A stretch of DNA of 64,000 bases from Candidatus Woesearchaeota archaeon (GCA_018668595.1 JABJCP010000001.1:124001-188000); one strand, 5' to 3'; numbered from the stretch's first letter, positions 16,620 to 26,029 are shown. Numbers and translations: made by a program. Notes: generated by a model from the sequence alone, not told the origin.

Positions 16620-18170
16620 TTAATTTATTTCATACAAATAATAGTATTTTTCTTTAAAGTATTCAATCAAATCTTTATGAGTCAACTTTCTTCCACAAGC
16701 AAGTACAATAATATCTTCTGCACTTTTTGTTCTTCCATGATCATGAATTTTTTTACGCAACCATTCACGCACAGGCCCAAAATTACCTTTTGAAATCAAT
16801 CCATTAAAGTTTTTAATTTCTTTTTTCATTTGATTAAATAACATTGCAGAATACATTGTTCCAATAGCATAAGTTGGGAAGTATCCAAAGTATCCTTCGC
16901 TCCAGTGTACATCTTGTAAAATTCCTTCAGTATCATTTTTTGGAGTTATTCCTAAATATTCTTTATACATTCTATTCCATTCTTTAGGTAGGTCCTTAAC
17001 TTTTAGTTTTCCTGAAAATATTTTTTTCTCAAGTTCATATCTTATAATCACATGCATGCAATATGTTACTTCATCTGCTTCAACTCTAATAAATGATGGT
17101 TTAACTTGATTGACTTGTAACAAAAAATCTTCAAATTTTATTTTATTCAATGCAGAAAATTTTTTCTTATACTTAGAATAATAATATTTCCAAAAAACTC
17201 TACTTCGCATTATTTGATTTTCCCATATTCTTGATTGAGATTCATGAAGTCCATAAGATGGTGAATCACAAAGAATTGTTCCAGAAAGATTCTTTCCCAT
17301 TCCCAGTTCAAACAATGCGTGCCCTGCCTCGTGCGCAGTTGAAAGTAAGGAATACATAGGATCATTTAATTTGTATGTAGTGGTTATTCTAATATCATTA
17401 AATGAAATTCTCGTCGTAAATGGGTGAACTGATTTTGCACCATAATACCTGCTCTGATCAGGAATTATAAAATCATGCATTTCATTAACACAAACCTCTT
17501 GCGCGCCAAAGTCAAATTTTAGCTTAGATAATTTATCTTTTTGTTGTTTGTATTTTTTAGACGAAACAATTTTTTTGATTACAATTTTTAATTCGTCACG
17601 CAAATCATCAAATACTGGATTAATTTTATTCATAGTCATTCCTTCTTCATATTCGTCAAATAAAACATCATAAGGTTTTTTGCGAGAATCAATAAACTTT
17701 GCTTCTTTTTTCTTCATTGCAATTACTTTTTCAAGATATGGTTTAAATATTTTAAAATCTTTTTTTGATTTTGCAATTTCCCAATGATGTGCAGATTTCA
17801 TAGTTAGTCTAGAATATTCTTCAACATGTTCTCGAGGAATCTTTCTTAGTTTAACTAATTCTTTTTTGTATCGTTCAACAATTAATCTGTCAATACGAGA
17901 CAGTTTTGATTTTGCAGAATACAATTTGTTAATCAAAGAATAAAATTTTGAATCTGTAACACAAGCATGTGTTTTTGAAGCTAAATATGCTGCTTGATCT
18001 GCTCTTTCATCTAATGCTTTTTTTGGCATGATTGTTGCGCGATCCCATTGAAGTAGTGCACTCATTCCTTTTAGAATTGTAATTTCAGTTTCTCTTTTTT
18101 TGAGTTCAACTAATAATTTTTTAAGTTGAGTTTTATTGATTTTTTGATTATTGATTTTTAATTTGACCAT
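16620..18170 (-). CDS. M32-family metallocarboxypeptidase (Taq-type)
   Basis: The start is the ATG at 18170 (MVKLKINNQ), with GGTGA five bases upstream; the longer frame begins inside that ribosome site. The 516-residue protein has the M32 zinc motif HEAGHALFELG near residue 280, followed by HESQSRIWENQI, where the second Glu ligand lies, and the family's HPFTTRISFNDIRITT upstream. The C-terminal part carries DVHWSEGYFGYFPTYAIGTM, typical of the family. Thermostable carboxypeptidases of this type remove C-terminal residues broadly except proline. Length matches (about 500 aa). Cytoplasmic peptide recycling is the likely role. Confidence 0.93.
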   Translation of the reverse strand: MVKLKINNQKINKTQLKKLLVELKKRETEITILKGMSALLQWDRATIMPKKALDERADQAAYLASKTHACVTDSKFYSLINKLYSAKSKLSRIDRLIVERYKKELVKLRKIPREHVEEYSRLTMKSAHHWEIAKSKKDFKIFKPYLEKVIAMKKKEAKFIDSRKKPYDVLFDEYEEGMTMNKINPVFDDLRDELKIVIKKIVSSKKYKQQKDKLSKLKFDFGAQEVCVNEMHDFIIPDQSRYYGAKSVHPFTTRISFNDIRITTTYKLNDPMYSLLSTAHEAGHALFELGMGKNLSGTILCDSPSYGLHESQSRIWENQIMRSRVFWKYYYSKYKKKFSALNKIKFEDFLLQVNQVKPSFIRVEADEVTYCMHVIIRYELEKKIFSGKLKVKDLPKEWNRMYKEYLGITPKNDTEGILQDVHWSEGYFGYFPTYAIGTMYSAMLFNQMKKEIKNFNGLISKGNFGPVREWLRKKIHDHGRTKSAEDIIVLACGRKLTHKDLIEYFKEKYYYLYEIN

Positions 18171-18317
18171 AAAATTCACCTCTTTAAAAAAAAATAGATT
18201 TAAATGATTTATATATTTTGTTCTAATATGTTCTAATATATTCTAATAAGGTTCAACTAATTTATAAAAACACAGCATCATTACAAACTACTAATCAAAA
18301 ATACTAAGTCTAGAAAA

Positions 18318-19760
18318 TCAAACTAAGTTTACATCATGAGATTTACTTTCACGAAGTCCTGAATTTGTTATTTGTACAAAATTTGCATTTGCCCACATCC
18401 CATTAATACTATCTGCACCGCAGTAACTAATTCCACTTCGAAGTCCACCGACGAGTTGAGATAATACATCACCAACACTCCCCTTATAACGGACCATTGC
18501 TTCTACTCCTTCAGGAACTACATCTTCTAACTCTTTGTCGTCTGTTTTAGAATTTCCATTGAGTCTATATTTTCGACCCATTGCAGCACCAAAACTAGCC
18601 ATTCCTCTAATTATTTTATACTTATCTCCGTTTCGAAGTACAAGAAGCCCAGGACTTTCATCTGTTCCTGCAAGTAGATTTCCAAGCATTACAGTACTTG
18701 CTCCTGCCGCAAGAGCCTTGGTTACATCTCCAGAAACTTTTATTCCTCCGTCGGCAATTAAAGGAATTTCGTATTCATGCGCAACTTTTGCACAATCCAT
18801 AACTGCACTTAGTTGTGGAACTCCTGAACCCGATACTATTCTTGTCGTACAAATACTTCCAGGCCCAACTCCTACTTTAATTCCGTCTGCTCCTGCTTCA
18901 ATCAATTCTCGAGTACCTTCTGCTGTTGCCACGTTTCCTGCAATTACCTCGACGTGTTTGAATGTTCTTTTAATTTCTTGCAATACTTCAATAACTCTTG
19001 TTGAATGTCCATGCGCTACATCAATTACAAGCACATCTACTCCCGCGTCAAGTAATGCTTTTGCACGAATCATAAAATCAGGTTTTGTTCCTATTGCAGC
19101 ACCAACTAGTAATCGTCCTTTTTTATCTCTTGATGCATAAGGATATTTTTCAATTTTACTTATGTCTTTTTGACAAACTAAACCTCTTAAATTTCCTTCA
19201 GAATCTACTAAAGGAATTTTTTCTATTTTTGTAGTTTTAAAAATTTCTTTTGCTTGTCCAATAGTAAGATCTGGTCCCCCTGTATGCAGTCGTTCAAAGG
19301 GAGTCATGAGTTCTGCTACAGGCACATCTAAATCAATTTGAAATATTACATCTCTATTTGTAATTATCCCTCTTAGTTTTTCTCCTTCAACAACAACTAA
19401 ACCATTTACTCCTCTAAGTTGCATTAATTCTTTTACATCCCCTAATTTTTTTTCTACTGAAATAGTGTAAGGTTCTTCTATTACAAAATTATCTGCTCTT
19501 TTTACTTGTCTTACTTCTTCTGCTTCGTCTTCTACACTAAGGAATCTATGAATTATCCCAATTCCTCCTCGACGTGCCATTGCTATTGCCATTTCTGCTT
19601 CTGTTACAGAATCCATATTAGCACTTACTACAGGAATATGAAGAGCTATATTTTTAGTTAATTTTGTTTTTGTAGAAATTTGACTTCTAGAATTTACTAT
19701 CGCCTTATTAGGAGAAAGCAATACATCATCATAACTTAGTTTTAATTTGATCTCAACCAT
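18318..19760 (-). CDS. guaB: IMP dehydrogenase
   Basis: A 480-residue enzyme converting IMP to XMP with NAD+, the first committed step of GMP synthesis. The N-terminal barrel has [19 protein letters not shown] and [15 protein letters not shown]; residues about 95-205 are the paired CBS insertion ([23 protein letters not shown]); the catalytic loop [20 protein letters not shown] places the active Cys near residue 300; [23 protein letters not shown] binds phosphate. The flap region is present ([20 protein letters not shown]). The start is the ATG at 19760: a TATA-like TATTTATA about 25-32 bases upstream suggests a leaderless transcript. No purine genes adjoin it. Confidence 0.95.
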   Translation of the reverse strand: MVEIKLKLSYDDVLLSPNKAIVNSRSQISTKTKLTKNIALHIPVVSANMDSVTEAEMAIAMARRGGIGIIHRFLSVEDEAEEVRQVKRADNFVIEEPYTISVEKKLGDVKELMQLRGVNGLVVVEGEKLRGIITNRDVIFQIDLDVPVAELMTPFERLHTGGPDLTIGQAKEIFKTTKIEKIPLVDSEGNLRGLVCQKDISKIEKYPYASRDKKGRLLVGAAIGTKPDFMIRAKALLDAGVDVLVIDVAHGHSTRVIEVLQEIKRTFKHVEVIAGNVATAEGTRELIEAGADGIKVGVGPGSICTTRIVSGSGVPQLSAVMDCAKVAHEYEIPLIADGGIKVSGDVTKALAAGASTVMLGNLLAGTDESPGLLVLRNGDKYKIIRGMASFGAAMGRKYRLNGNSKTDDKELEDVVPEGVEAMVRYKGSVGDVLSQLVGGLRSGISYCGADSINGMWANANFVQITNSGLRESKSHDVNLV

Positions 19761-19784
19761 CCTCAATATTGAATTTGGAAGTAG

Positions 19785-19792
19785 TATAAATA
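19785..19792 (-). promoter_or_regulatory. TATA box for IMP dehydrogenase
   Basis: On the minus strand this reads TATTTATA, 25-32 bases before the ATG at 19760, so transcription would start at about the start codon (leaderless). Confidence 0.55.
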
Positions 19793-19885
19793 GTTTATCA
19801 TATTATGTTTAATACAAATTAAATTCACCACTGTTCAAAGCGAAATGTTTATAAAAACACACCACATTATAAAAATAAGCAAATA

Positions 19886-19957
19886 AGAGACATAAATTAA
19901 ATGAATATAAATTAAATAGATTAAAATTAAATAAGTTAAAATTAGAGAAATTAAAAA
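19886..19957. repeat. Low-complexity AAATTAAAT-type leader repeat
   Basis: An imperfect run of variants of aaattaaat(a/g) precedes the gene at 19958. It resembles other short repeat arrays at gene junctions in this window and holds no coding or structural signal that I can see. Confidence 0.6.
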
Positions 19958-20653
19958 ATGTCAAACAAATTAGTTAAAAAAATAAACAAGTCAATTAAAA
20001 CAATCAAACCCACAACACACAAGGGTCTTCCACTTTTATCATTTGAAGAATTTAGATCACAATATACTTCTCAGTCAACAGACAATACAATTAAAACATT
20101 TGATTTTCAAGGTTATGTTGAAATGGAAAATGGCAATATAGAATATAGAGATGTTACTGCAATGAATGGTCTTAGAGACGGAATCCATATTGGTATTGAT
20201 GGAACTATTGATTATCACAAAGGACAAACAGGATTAAAAAAACCTGAGCAAATAGAAGAATATGTTGTATACATAACTATTCCTGCAAGTGTTCAAAAAA
20301 AAGAGGGCGTTATTTGCAAATATGATAATTGTTACAGTATTGAAGATTATATTAAAAAATGGGGTGAAAAAGAAGCAAAAGAAGATATAAAAAAAGCACA
20401 TTCAGAAGACAAACTAAATTCTGACGGATATGTTGTTATGCGTTTAGATATAGATCCTAAAAAAACTCCTAATGCACGAAAAAAAATATCCTCATTAAGT
20501 CATGCATTCAATGAATATTTAAGACAAGATTATCCTCTAGGAAAACTTTATGATTTTATGCGCGTAATCGATTCTTTACTTGCAGGAAATATTAATCCTT
20601 TTGAAGCAAATTCTAAAATTAAAGAAAAACTTCTTGATTATTCAACTGATTAA
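19958..20653 (+). CDS. Hypothetical protein, 231 aa
   Basis: A soluble protein with a basic N-terminus (SNKLVKKINKSIKTIKPTT), then a central domain with strands such as GYVEMENGNIEYRDVTAMNG and GIHIGIDGTIDYHKG, and a helical C-terminus ending NSKIKEKLLDYSTD. No recognised domain, signal peptide or membrane segment. It stands alone, behind an AT-rich repeat leader. Confidence 0.65.
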   Translation: MSNKLVKKINKSIKTIKPTTHKGLPLLSFEEFRSQYTSQSTDNTIKTFDFQGYVEMENGNIEYRDVTAMNGLRDGIHIGIDGTIDYHKGQTGLKKPEQIEEYVVYITIPASVQKKEGVICKYDNCYSIEDYIKKWGEKEAKEDIKKAHSEDKLNSDGYVVMRLDIDPKKTPNARKKISSLSHAFNEYLRQDYPLGKLYDFMRVIDSLLAGNINPFEANSKIKEKLLDYSTD

Positions 20654-21088
20654 TTTAGTTGTTTATATCATTTTTATTTTTTAGCATTTTTTCTAATTTT
20701 CTCTGATTTCACGAAATTATCACAAAAAACATATTTAAAGAAATCAACATCTATTAATAGTATTAAACGGCGCACAAACCTGAAAAGGGAGATCTTTTGG
20801 GATATTAAATTTGAAACTTCAAAAACAAAAAAAATGCATAACTAAATCACCTCAATACCTTCAAAATTTTAAAAAAAACCTCCAAAAAAATTAAAATTAT
20901 TTTTTCATTTTTTTACTCTTTTCTATTATAAAGTAGTAAAAAGCGAAAAATATATAAATTCACTAAATAAAAAACCACAAAGGGAGGCAAATATTGGTTT
21001 ATCAATATTAATAATAACATAATATTATTGTAACCAATAACAATTATCAAATTTGTTACATAAACAATTATTAGGGGGAACATTAAAA
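20654..21088 (+). other. Intergenic region with promoter and hairpin leader before 21089
   Basis: No gene is supported here. A TATA-like aaatatataaa near 20948-20958 predicts transcription from about 20980. The leader has AGGGAGG at 20981-20987 without an ATG after it, then ATTGGTT (20993-20999) pairing with AACCAAT (21032-21038) around an AT-rich inner stem, and GGGGG (21074-21078) just before the ATG. A second TATA-like site near 20728-20738 is followed by a GC-richer patch (20767-20801) that may be a short transcript. Confidence 0.45.
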
Positions 21089-21682
21089 ATGAGTTTAGAA
21101 GATATTGGAATATATAAAGTTCTTGCAGCAACAATCGGAGCAGTTGTTGAAAGAAAAGCACTTGCGGAATCTCTTGAAAGTGTTGGATTAACTAAAGATG
21201 AATTAGTCAATGAGTGTTTAGCTCCACAAAGTTCAGAAGTTGCAAGAGAATATATGGCTCAAACAATTAATAAAAAAATGGGCGCAATGATTTCTGAAGA
21301 TGAAGATCTATATGTTATTAAAAAAATTGCATGTGCTCCTGAGCATTTTGAATCAATTGCGAATGAAGTTAATAAAAAAGATGGAGAAAAATATAATCGA
21401 TTATTTTTAATGTCAGATAATTATGAACTAATTAATTGTAAAAACGAAGGTAATTGTTTTGAAGTATATTTAGTAGGTGCACAAAGCGACATAGAAGCAC
21501 TTGAAAAAGTTGAAGGAGAAGATCCTATTTTCAACATGCACGGAGATATAAATTTTGTAACTTACATAAATCAGTTAGACTCATTAGTGGAAAAGTGCAT
21601 AAGCAACCATACTGAACAAGATATAATTAATTATTTTGAATTAATGCAAGAAATAATACAGAGAACAAGCAGAAATTGGTAA
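21089..21682 (+). CDS. Hypothetical protein, 197 aa
   Basis: The start is set at the ATG at 21089 (MSLEDIGIYKVLAATIG), ten bases after a GGGGG run; the longer frame from 21053 would start inside the leader hairpin. The protein is acidic, with an N-terminal helix pair (VERKALAESLESVGLTKDEL), a central domain (EDEDLYVIKKIACAPEHFES, then NRLFLMSDNYELIN) and a helical C-terminus. No known family. The long structured leader suggests regulated expression. Confidence 0.65.
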   Translation: MSLEDIGIYKVLAATIGAVVERKALAESLESVGLTKDELVNECLAPQSSEVAREYMAQTINKKMGAMISEDEDLYVIKKIACAPEHFESIANEVNKKDGEKYNRLFLMSDNYELINCKNEGNCFEVYLVGAQSDIEALEKVEGEDPIFNMHGDINFVTYINQLDSLVEKCISNHTEQDIINYFELMQEIIQRTSRNW

Positions 21683-21946
21683 AAATAAATTCAACAAGTT
21701 CAAAATAATTTTTTAAATTTTTTATTTATCTTATTTCTAAATTCTGTTTGTAACAAAAATAACCACCATTAACAATAAAACAAAAACATTAAAAACAACC
21801 CCCACTTCTAATCATTAATCCACCTACAACTTAATAAAAAATACATCCATAAAAACAATCTTAATAAAAACCAAATTGATAAAAATCGAATCAATAAAAA
21901 CCAAATTGATAAAAATCGAATCAATAAAAACCAAATTAATAAAATC
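21683..21946. repeat. Spacer with 30-bp tandem repeat before the epimerase gene
   Basis: Two perfect copies of a 30-base unit lie at 21871-21900 and 21901-21930, followed by a partial copy running to the ATG at 21947. Each unit is itself two related 15-mers (ccaaattgataaaaa and tcgaatcaataaaaa). The rest of the spacer is AT-rich with nothing recognisable. The array replaces a normal ribosome-binding leader. Confidence 0.85.
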
Positions 21947-22585
21947 ATGATTACAACATCTGAAATGAAAGCTCTTGAAAATCAAGCAGAACTAGAAGGT
22001 ACTACCAAACTTGAACTTATGGAACGAGCAGGAGAAGGTATTGCGCAAGAAATTGAAAATACAATAAAAAACAATCCTGGCTTAACTAAGCTCAATAAAA
22101 AAAATAGAATTCTTTTTGTCTGCTATCACGGAAATAATGGTGGTGATGGTTTTACTGCTGCAAGATATCTTCTCGATGAAGGATTTAACACAAAAGTAAT
22201 GTTTATTGGAAATATACACAAACTAAAGTTTGAAGCTCAAACAAATTTTGAAAGATTATTAGATATTGAAAAAGAAGAATCAAAAGAAATCTTTGTAAAA
22301 AACCTGCCCGATCTAAAATCAGAAATTATTGTTGATGCTATTTTAGGAATTAGCACGACAGGAGAAATAAAAGAACCAATTGCCAGCACAATTGATTGGA
22401 TCAATCAAAAGAAGGTATTTAAAATCTCAATTGATATTCCTACAGGAATAAGTCCAGATACAGGAGAAGAAAATAACACACATATAAACGCAGATTTAGT
22501 TCTTACAATGCACGACATAAAACCAGGATTAATTGAATTAAAAAAAGAAGATAAAGTTAGAATTATTGATATTGGATTAAATTAA
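21947..22585 (+). CDS. nnrE: NAD(P)H-hydrate epimerase (YjeF N-terminal domain)
   Basis: A 212-residue protein matching the stand-alone YjeF_N domain: N-terminal TTSEMKALENQAELEGTTKLELMERAG, the Rossmann-like VCYHGNNGGDGFTAARYL with the conserved NNGGDG, DAILGISTTGEI, then ISIDIPTGISPDTGE and ADLVLTMHDIKPGL. It interconverts the R and S forms of hydrated NAD(P)H as part of nicotinamide dinucleotide repair. The ADP/ATP-dependent dehydratase (NnrD) is usually fused or adjacent; here the protein ends after the epimerase domain and no dehydratase is near. Confidence 0.93.
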   Translation: MITTSEMKALENQAELEGTTKLELMERAGEGIAQEIENTIKNNPGLTKLNKKNRILFVCYHGNNGGDGFTAARYLLDEGFNTKVMFIGNIHKLKFEAQTNFERLLDIEKEESKEIFVKNLPDLKSEIIVDAILGISTTGEIKEPIASTIDWINQKKVFKISIDIPTGISPDTGEENNTHINADLVLTMHDIKPGLIELKKEDKVRIIDIGLN

Positions 22586-22730
22586 AACGTAAAAAACCAA
22601 ACTATTTTCAAAAAAAATCACTTATATTATTAAATAATAAATATAATATGTTGTTATTAAAAAATTAAAAATATAAAAAATTCTCGTCAAAAAATGAACT
22701 GATTAAACTAAATCTTTAACAAACAAAAGT

Positions 22731-22738
22731 TTTATATA
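22731..22738 (+). promoter_or_regulatory. TATA box for the ABC exporter leader
   Basis: TTTATATA, predicting transcription from about 22762. The leader to the ATPase start at 23031 would be about 270 bases, far longer than elsewhere in the window. Confidence 0.6.
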
Positions 22739-22761
22739 ACATTAAATTTTTAAACAATTTG

Positions 22762-23030
22762 TGATTATCATGACATACCCTAGAGTTCTTCAATGAATCA
22801 GGCCATTCTGGCTAGATCTATTTATTTCCTCACCGTTAAAAATTCTAACGGGAATTTCAAGCTCAACAATCTGCTTGGAAAAAATATTGCGTTTTTATTT
22901 CCATTCAATAATAAATTAGAGATTTATTAGTCTCGCTATTAACTGTTACGATCCAATAAGGATTATAAATATTCAAATATCAATTGAATTTATTAAAAAT
23001 TAATTGAACAAAATGACTCAGGTGAACTAA
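22762..23030 (+). promoter_or_regulatory. Long structured leader with two overlapping micro-ORFs, upstream of ABC exporter
   Basis: The leader is clearly richer in G and C than its surroundings. It holds three clean hairpins: 22801-22805/22809-22813, 22833-22838/22846-22851 and 22855-22862/22873-22880. It also contains an 8-codon frame (22770-22796, MTYPRVLQ) whose stop overlaps the ATG of a 45-codon frame (22793-22930, starting MNQAILARSIYF). The second uses codons rare in this genome (GCC, CTG, CTC, GGG), so an RNA function may be nearer the truth than a peptide. Candidate riboswitch, attenuator or ncRNA for the exporter; not a family I know. Confidence 0.5.
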
Positions 23031-24110
23031 ATGCCTCCAAAAAATAAAAAACAAAAAATTAATCAAAAGAAAAAACAAAAAACAACAATAGCCGCAGAAA
23101 ATCAATCATCTGATGCTTTGATCAAAGTAGATTCACTTAGAAAAGTTTACAAAACCCACCATAGAGAAGAAGGGTTATGGAATGCTGTTAAAAGTTTATT
23201 TCATAGAGTTTATGAAAACAAAGAAGCATTAAAAGGAATTTCATTTAATATTGATCAAGGAGAGATTGTTGGACTTATTGGACCAAATGGTGCAGGTAAA
23301 TCTACCACCATCAAAACTCTTTCAGGTGTTCTTTATCCCACTAGTGGAGACGTTAAGGTGTGTAGTTTTACTCCTTGGAAAGATCGTGTTAAGTATGTTG
23401 AAAATATAGGTGTTGTTTTTGGTCAAAAACCTCAGCTTATGTGGGACTTACCTCCTGTAGATTCATTTGCATTGAATAAAGAGCTTTATGATATTCCACC
23501 TAAAGTTTTTGAAAAACGTTTGAAATATATGACTAAGCTACTTAGAATCACAGACATCACTACAACCCCTGTTAGAGATCTTTCACTTGGTGAGCGTATG
23601 AAAGCAAAGATTGTAAATGCATTATTGCATAATCCTAAACTTGTTTTCCTTGATGAGCCAAGCATTGGTTTAGACGTAATTGCAAAAGATCTACTGCGAG
23701 ATTTCATCCTTGATGTAAATAAACGTTACAAAACTACATTTATCATTACAACGCACGATATGCAGGATATTGAAAAACTGTGTAAGAGAGTTATCATAAT
23801 CAACCACGGCATTATTGTTTATGATGGTCCTCTCGATCATATCAAAAAGTATTACTTGAAATCAAAAATTATTCATGTTAAAGCAGAGGATAAGATTAAT
23901 GGTTTTTCGATGAAAGGTTGTAAAATACTTGAACAAGATACTTATGAAATTAAGATCGAAGTAGATATAAAAACTACACCTATAAAAAAAGTAATTGTTT
24001 ATTTACTCAAAAAGTTTGAATGTGCAGATCTAATAATTGAAGATCCACCAATTGAACAAGTAATCCAACGTATTTTCAATGAAAAAAAACAGAAAAAGAT
24101 AATGGAGTAA
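23031..24110 (+). CDS. ABC transporter ATPase (COG4586-like, ABC-2 exporter)
   Basis: A 359-residue ATPase. An unusual Lys/Gln-rich N-terminus (MPPKNKKQKINQKKKQK) precedes the domain starting near residue 30. Walker A is GPNGAGKST at 84-92, the signature is LSLGERMKAKI, Walker B is LVFLDEPSIGLD, and the switch His lies in IITTHDM. The C-terminal 80 residues form a regulatory extension. It belongs with the two permeases at 24399 and 25228; COG4586/4587/3694-type systems export peptides or antibiotics or act in envelope processes. The substrate is not evident. A structured RNA of 180 bases separates it from the permeases. Confidence 0.92.
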   Translation: MPPKNKKQKINQKKKQKTTIAAENQSSDALIKVDSLRKVYKTHHREEGLWNAVKSLFHRVYENKEALKGISFNIDQGEIVGLIGPNGAGKSTTIKTLSGVLYPTSGDVKVCSFTPWKDRVKYVENIGVVFGQKPQLMWDLPPVDSFALNKELYDIPPKVFEKRLKYMTKLLRITDITTTPVRDLSLGERMKAKIVNALLHNPKLVFLDEPSIGLDVIAKDLLRDFILDVNKRYKTTFIITTHDMQDIEKLCKRVIIINHGIIVYDGPLDHIKKYYLKSKIIHVKAEDKINGFSMKGCKILEQDTYEIKIEVDIKTTPIKKVIVYLLKKFECADLIIEDPPIEQVIQRIFNEKKQKKIME

Positions 24111-24173
24111 AAGTAACAATACAAAAAAAATTAATGGCCGTTACAACATAATTATTTACACCATACATCAACA

Positions 24174-24353
24174 GCATTACTGCCTTGGCATATAGTTGAA
24201 TGCGTAGCATTCAATTATTTCAAAGCGAAGCTTTGATAATGTCAGCGACGAACGAAGTGAGTTGCTGATTTAAAACAGAAAATTGGGTGATTCATGCAAC
24301 CCAATTTTCGAAGTGTAAAATTCATAGAATTTTACGATGTGCCGCAGTACTGC
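24174..24353 (+). ncRNA. Candidate structured RNA, copy B, inside the ABC exporter operon
   Basis: The outer stem pairs 24174-24183 with 24344-24353 with a single mismatch, then after a CTT bulge GGCA (24187-24190) pairs with TGCC (24340-24343). Hairpins: H1 24196-24203/24207-24214 (loop GTA); H2 24221-24226/24230-24235 (loop GAA); H3 24243-24249/24261-24267 with GA/GA internal loop and AC-GAA-GT cap; H4 24278-24288/24299-24309, eleven pairs, loop GATTCATGCA identical to copy A; H5 24315-24323/24327-24335, loop ATA. It fills the 288-base gap between ATPase and permease genes. Confidence 0.8.
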
Positions 24354-24398
24354 AAAAATAAAAACGCATCACAAGAAAAATTCCATCACCAATAAAAA

Positions 24399-25226
24399 AT
24401 GACCCTAAAAAAAGAAATAAGAAAAATAACTGGAACAATTAAAGCAGGACTTAAAATAGCTTTAGCTTACAAATTTGAATTCGCTATTGCACTCGTCACA
24501 ACTCCAATTTCCTTATTTATTTTTTATTATCTTTGGAAATCGATTTATGAATTCAGTAAAGTCAACATAATTAGAGGTTATACATTTCCAGAACTTGTAA
24601 CTTATTTTGTGCTAAGTATGATTGTAAGTTTTTTTGTTTGGAGCGATGTTGATCAATGGCTCGAACATGAGATTGTTAAAGGCGATTTAGTTGGTTGGCT
24701 TCTTAGACCAATCAGTTATATCAAAAACGAATTTTGTTTTGAAACAGGACTTAAAATCATAAGTTTTACAATTCAAGCAATTCCTATTGCTATTGGTGCA
24801 CACTTAGTACTCGACTTAAATTTAACGTCGTGGATTTGGCTTTTGTTTGCAATAGTTTCAGTACTTTTAGCTTCAATTATGATTTTCCTAATTAGTTTTG
24901 CAATTGGTACAACCAGTTTTTGGCTAAAACGTATTCAAGGATTAAGAAGATTTAAGCGAGGAATAATTTTATTGCTTAGCGGAGGTTTACTGCCTTTAAC
25001 TTTTTTTCCAACTTGGTGGACTAATGTTTCGCACTTCCTTCCATTTGAATATATTCGATACGTACCTATCAATATTTATTTAGGAAAATATTCACTTACA
25101 GGATCAGGATTTGAAAATGTGTTCATCACACTTGCAACACAATTAATTTGGGTTATAATTTTATTTGTATTATGTAAGTTGTTATGGAACCTTGCAATTA
25201 AGAAATTTGCAGGCGCTGGTGCTTAA
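24399..25226 (+). CDS. ABC-2 family exporter permease 1 (COG4587-like)
   Basis: A 275-residue membrane protein with six hydrophobic segments (FEFAIALVTTPISLFIFYYLW near the N-terminus, ELVTYFVLSMIVSFFVW, WIWLLFAIVSVLLASIMIFLI, LIWVIILFVLCKLLWNLAI at the C-terminus). The cytoplasmic turn DQWLEHEIVKGDLVGWLLRPISY is the family motif for coupling to the ATPase, with the G-D-L-x-x-x-L-L-R-P pattern. It ends one base before the second permease's ATG, so the two form a heterodimer translated together. Confidence 0.88.
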   Translation: MTLKKEIRKITGTIKAGLKIALAYKFEFAIALVTTPISLFIFYYLWKSIYEFSKVNIIRGYTFPELVTYFVLSMIVSFFVWSDVDQWLEHEIVKGDLVGWLLRPISYIKNEFCFETGLKIISFTIQAIPIAIGAHLVLDLNLTSWIWLLFAIVSVLLASIMIFLISFAIGTTSFWLKRIQGLRRFKRGIILLLSGGLLPLTFFPTWWTNVSHFLPFEYIRYVPINIYLGKYSLTGSGFENVFITLATQLIWVIILFVLCKLLWNLAIKKFAGAGA

Positions 25227-25227
25227 A

Positions 25228-26022
25228 ATGAGACTAACAAAATATTTACGGATTTGGTATAAAACATTTGCATTAGAGTTAAGTTCAGATCTCGCATATA
25301 AGTGGAACTTCATCATAAAATGTTTTGCAATTATGTTTGTTGATTTCATTGGTCCTCTTATTGCAATCTTAATTTACTCTAGCTCGAGCGGTATTCCTGG
25401 TTGGACTTTTGAACAGTTTATATTTTTCACAGGAACATTTACTTTGATTTTTGGACTTAATCATTTCTTTTTTGTAAGTTTTCCAATCAGAGTTATTAGT
25501 AATGTTAGAAATGGAGACTTTGATCAGTTCTTACTAAAGCCATTTAATACTTTGCTTTACATGACGTTTAGTGCTTGGGATCTAGACGGTATTGCAGAAG
25601 TTTTAGTTGGTGCAGGTTTGATTATTTGGGCACTTCCTCAACTAGGAATTACATTTGCATTTTGGAATGTATTTTGGTATATCATATTAATTTTGTTTGG
25701 ATTATTGTTCCAGTATTCAATCATGGTAATGATATCTGCAATTTCATTCCTTGTTGTTAAAAGCTGGGGATTGTTTGACCTCTTTTGGGGTTTTACTAAA
25801 TTTGCAAGATATCCATTAAACATTTTTGGAGTTAGTGCACAGTTTATTTTTACATTCCTATTTCCTGTTGCAATATCTGCCCATTATCCAGCATTAGCTT
25901 TGATGAATGGAGCAACCGCATGGGGATTACTTAAAATAATATTGCCTGTCTTAGGATTTTTTGGTTTTTCATTATTACTTTGGCATTTTGCTATGAGAAA
26001 TTACAGCAGTGCTGGAGGGTAA
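25228..26022 (+). CDS. ABC-2 family exporter permease 2 (COG3694/DUF990-like)
   Basis: The start is the ATG at 25228 (MRLTKYLRIWYKTFALEL), one base after the stop of permease 1; the longer frame overlapping that gene is not used. The 264-residue protein has six membrane segments and the matching coupling motif SNVRNGDFDQFLLKPFNTL, parallel to GDLVGWLLRP in its partner. The final LLWHFAMRNYSSAGG resembles the partner's end NLAIKKFAGAGA, showing the two arose by duplication. Transcription probably ends in the T-run that follows. Confidence 0.88.
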   Translation: MRLTKYLRIWYKTFALELSSDLAYKWNFIIKCFAIMFVDFIGPLIAILIYSSSSGIPGWTFEQFIFFTGTFTLIFGLNHFFFVSFPIRVISNVRNGDFDQFLLKPFNTLLYMTFSAWDLDGIAEVLVGAGLIIWALPQLGITFAFWNVFWYIILILFGLLFQYSIMVMISAISFLVVKSWGLFDLFWGFTKFARYPLNIFGVSAQFIFTFLFPVAISAHYPALALMNGATAWGLLKIILPVLGFFGFSLLLWHFAMRNYSSAGG

Positions 26023-26029
26023 ATTAAAA

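Noticed and set aside
20760-20830. Small ORF or sRNA after a GGGAG motif
   Set aside because: Only a low-complexity Lys/Gln-rich frame without an ATG and a weak hairpin; not enough to call a gene.
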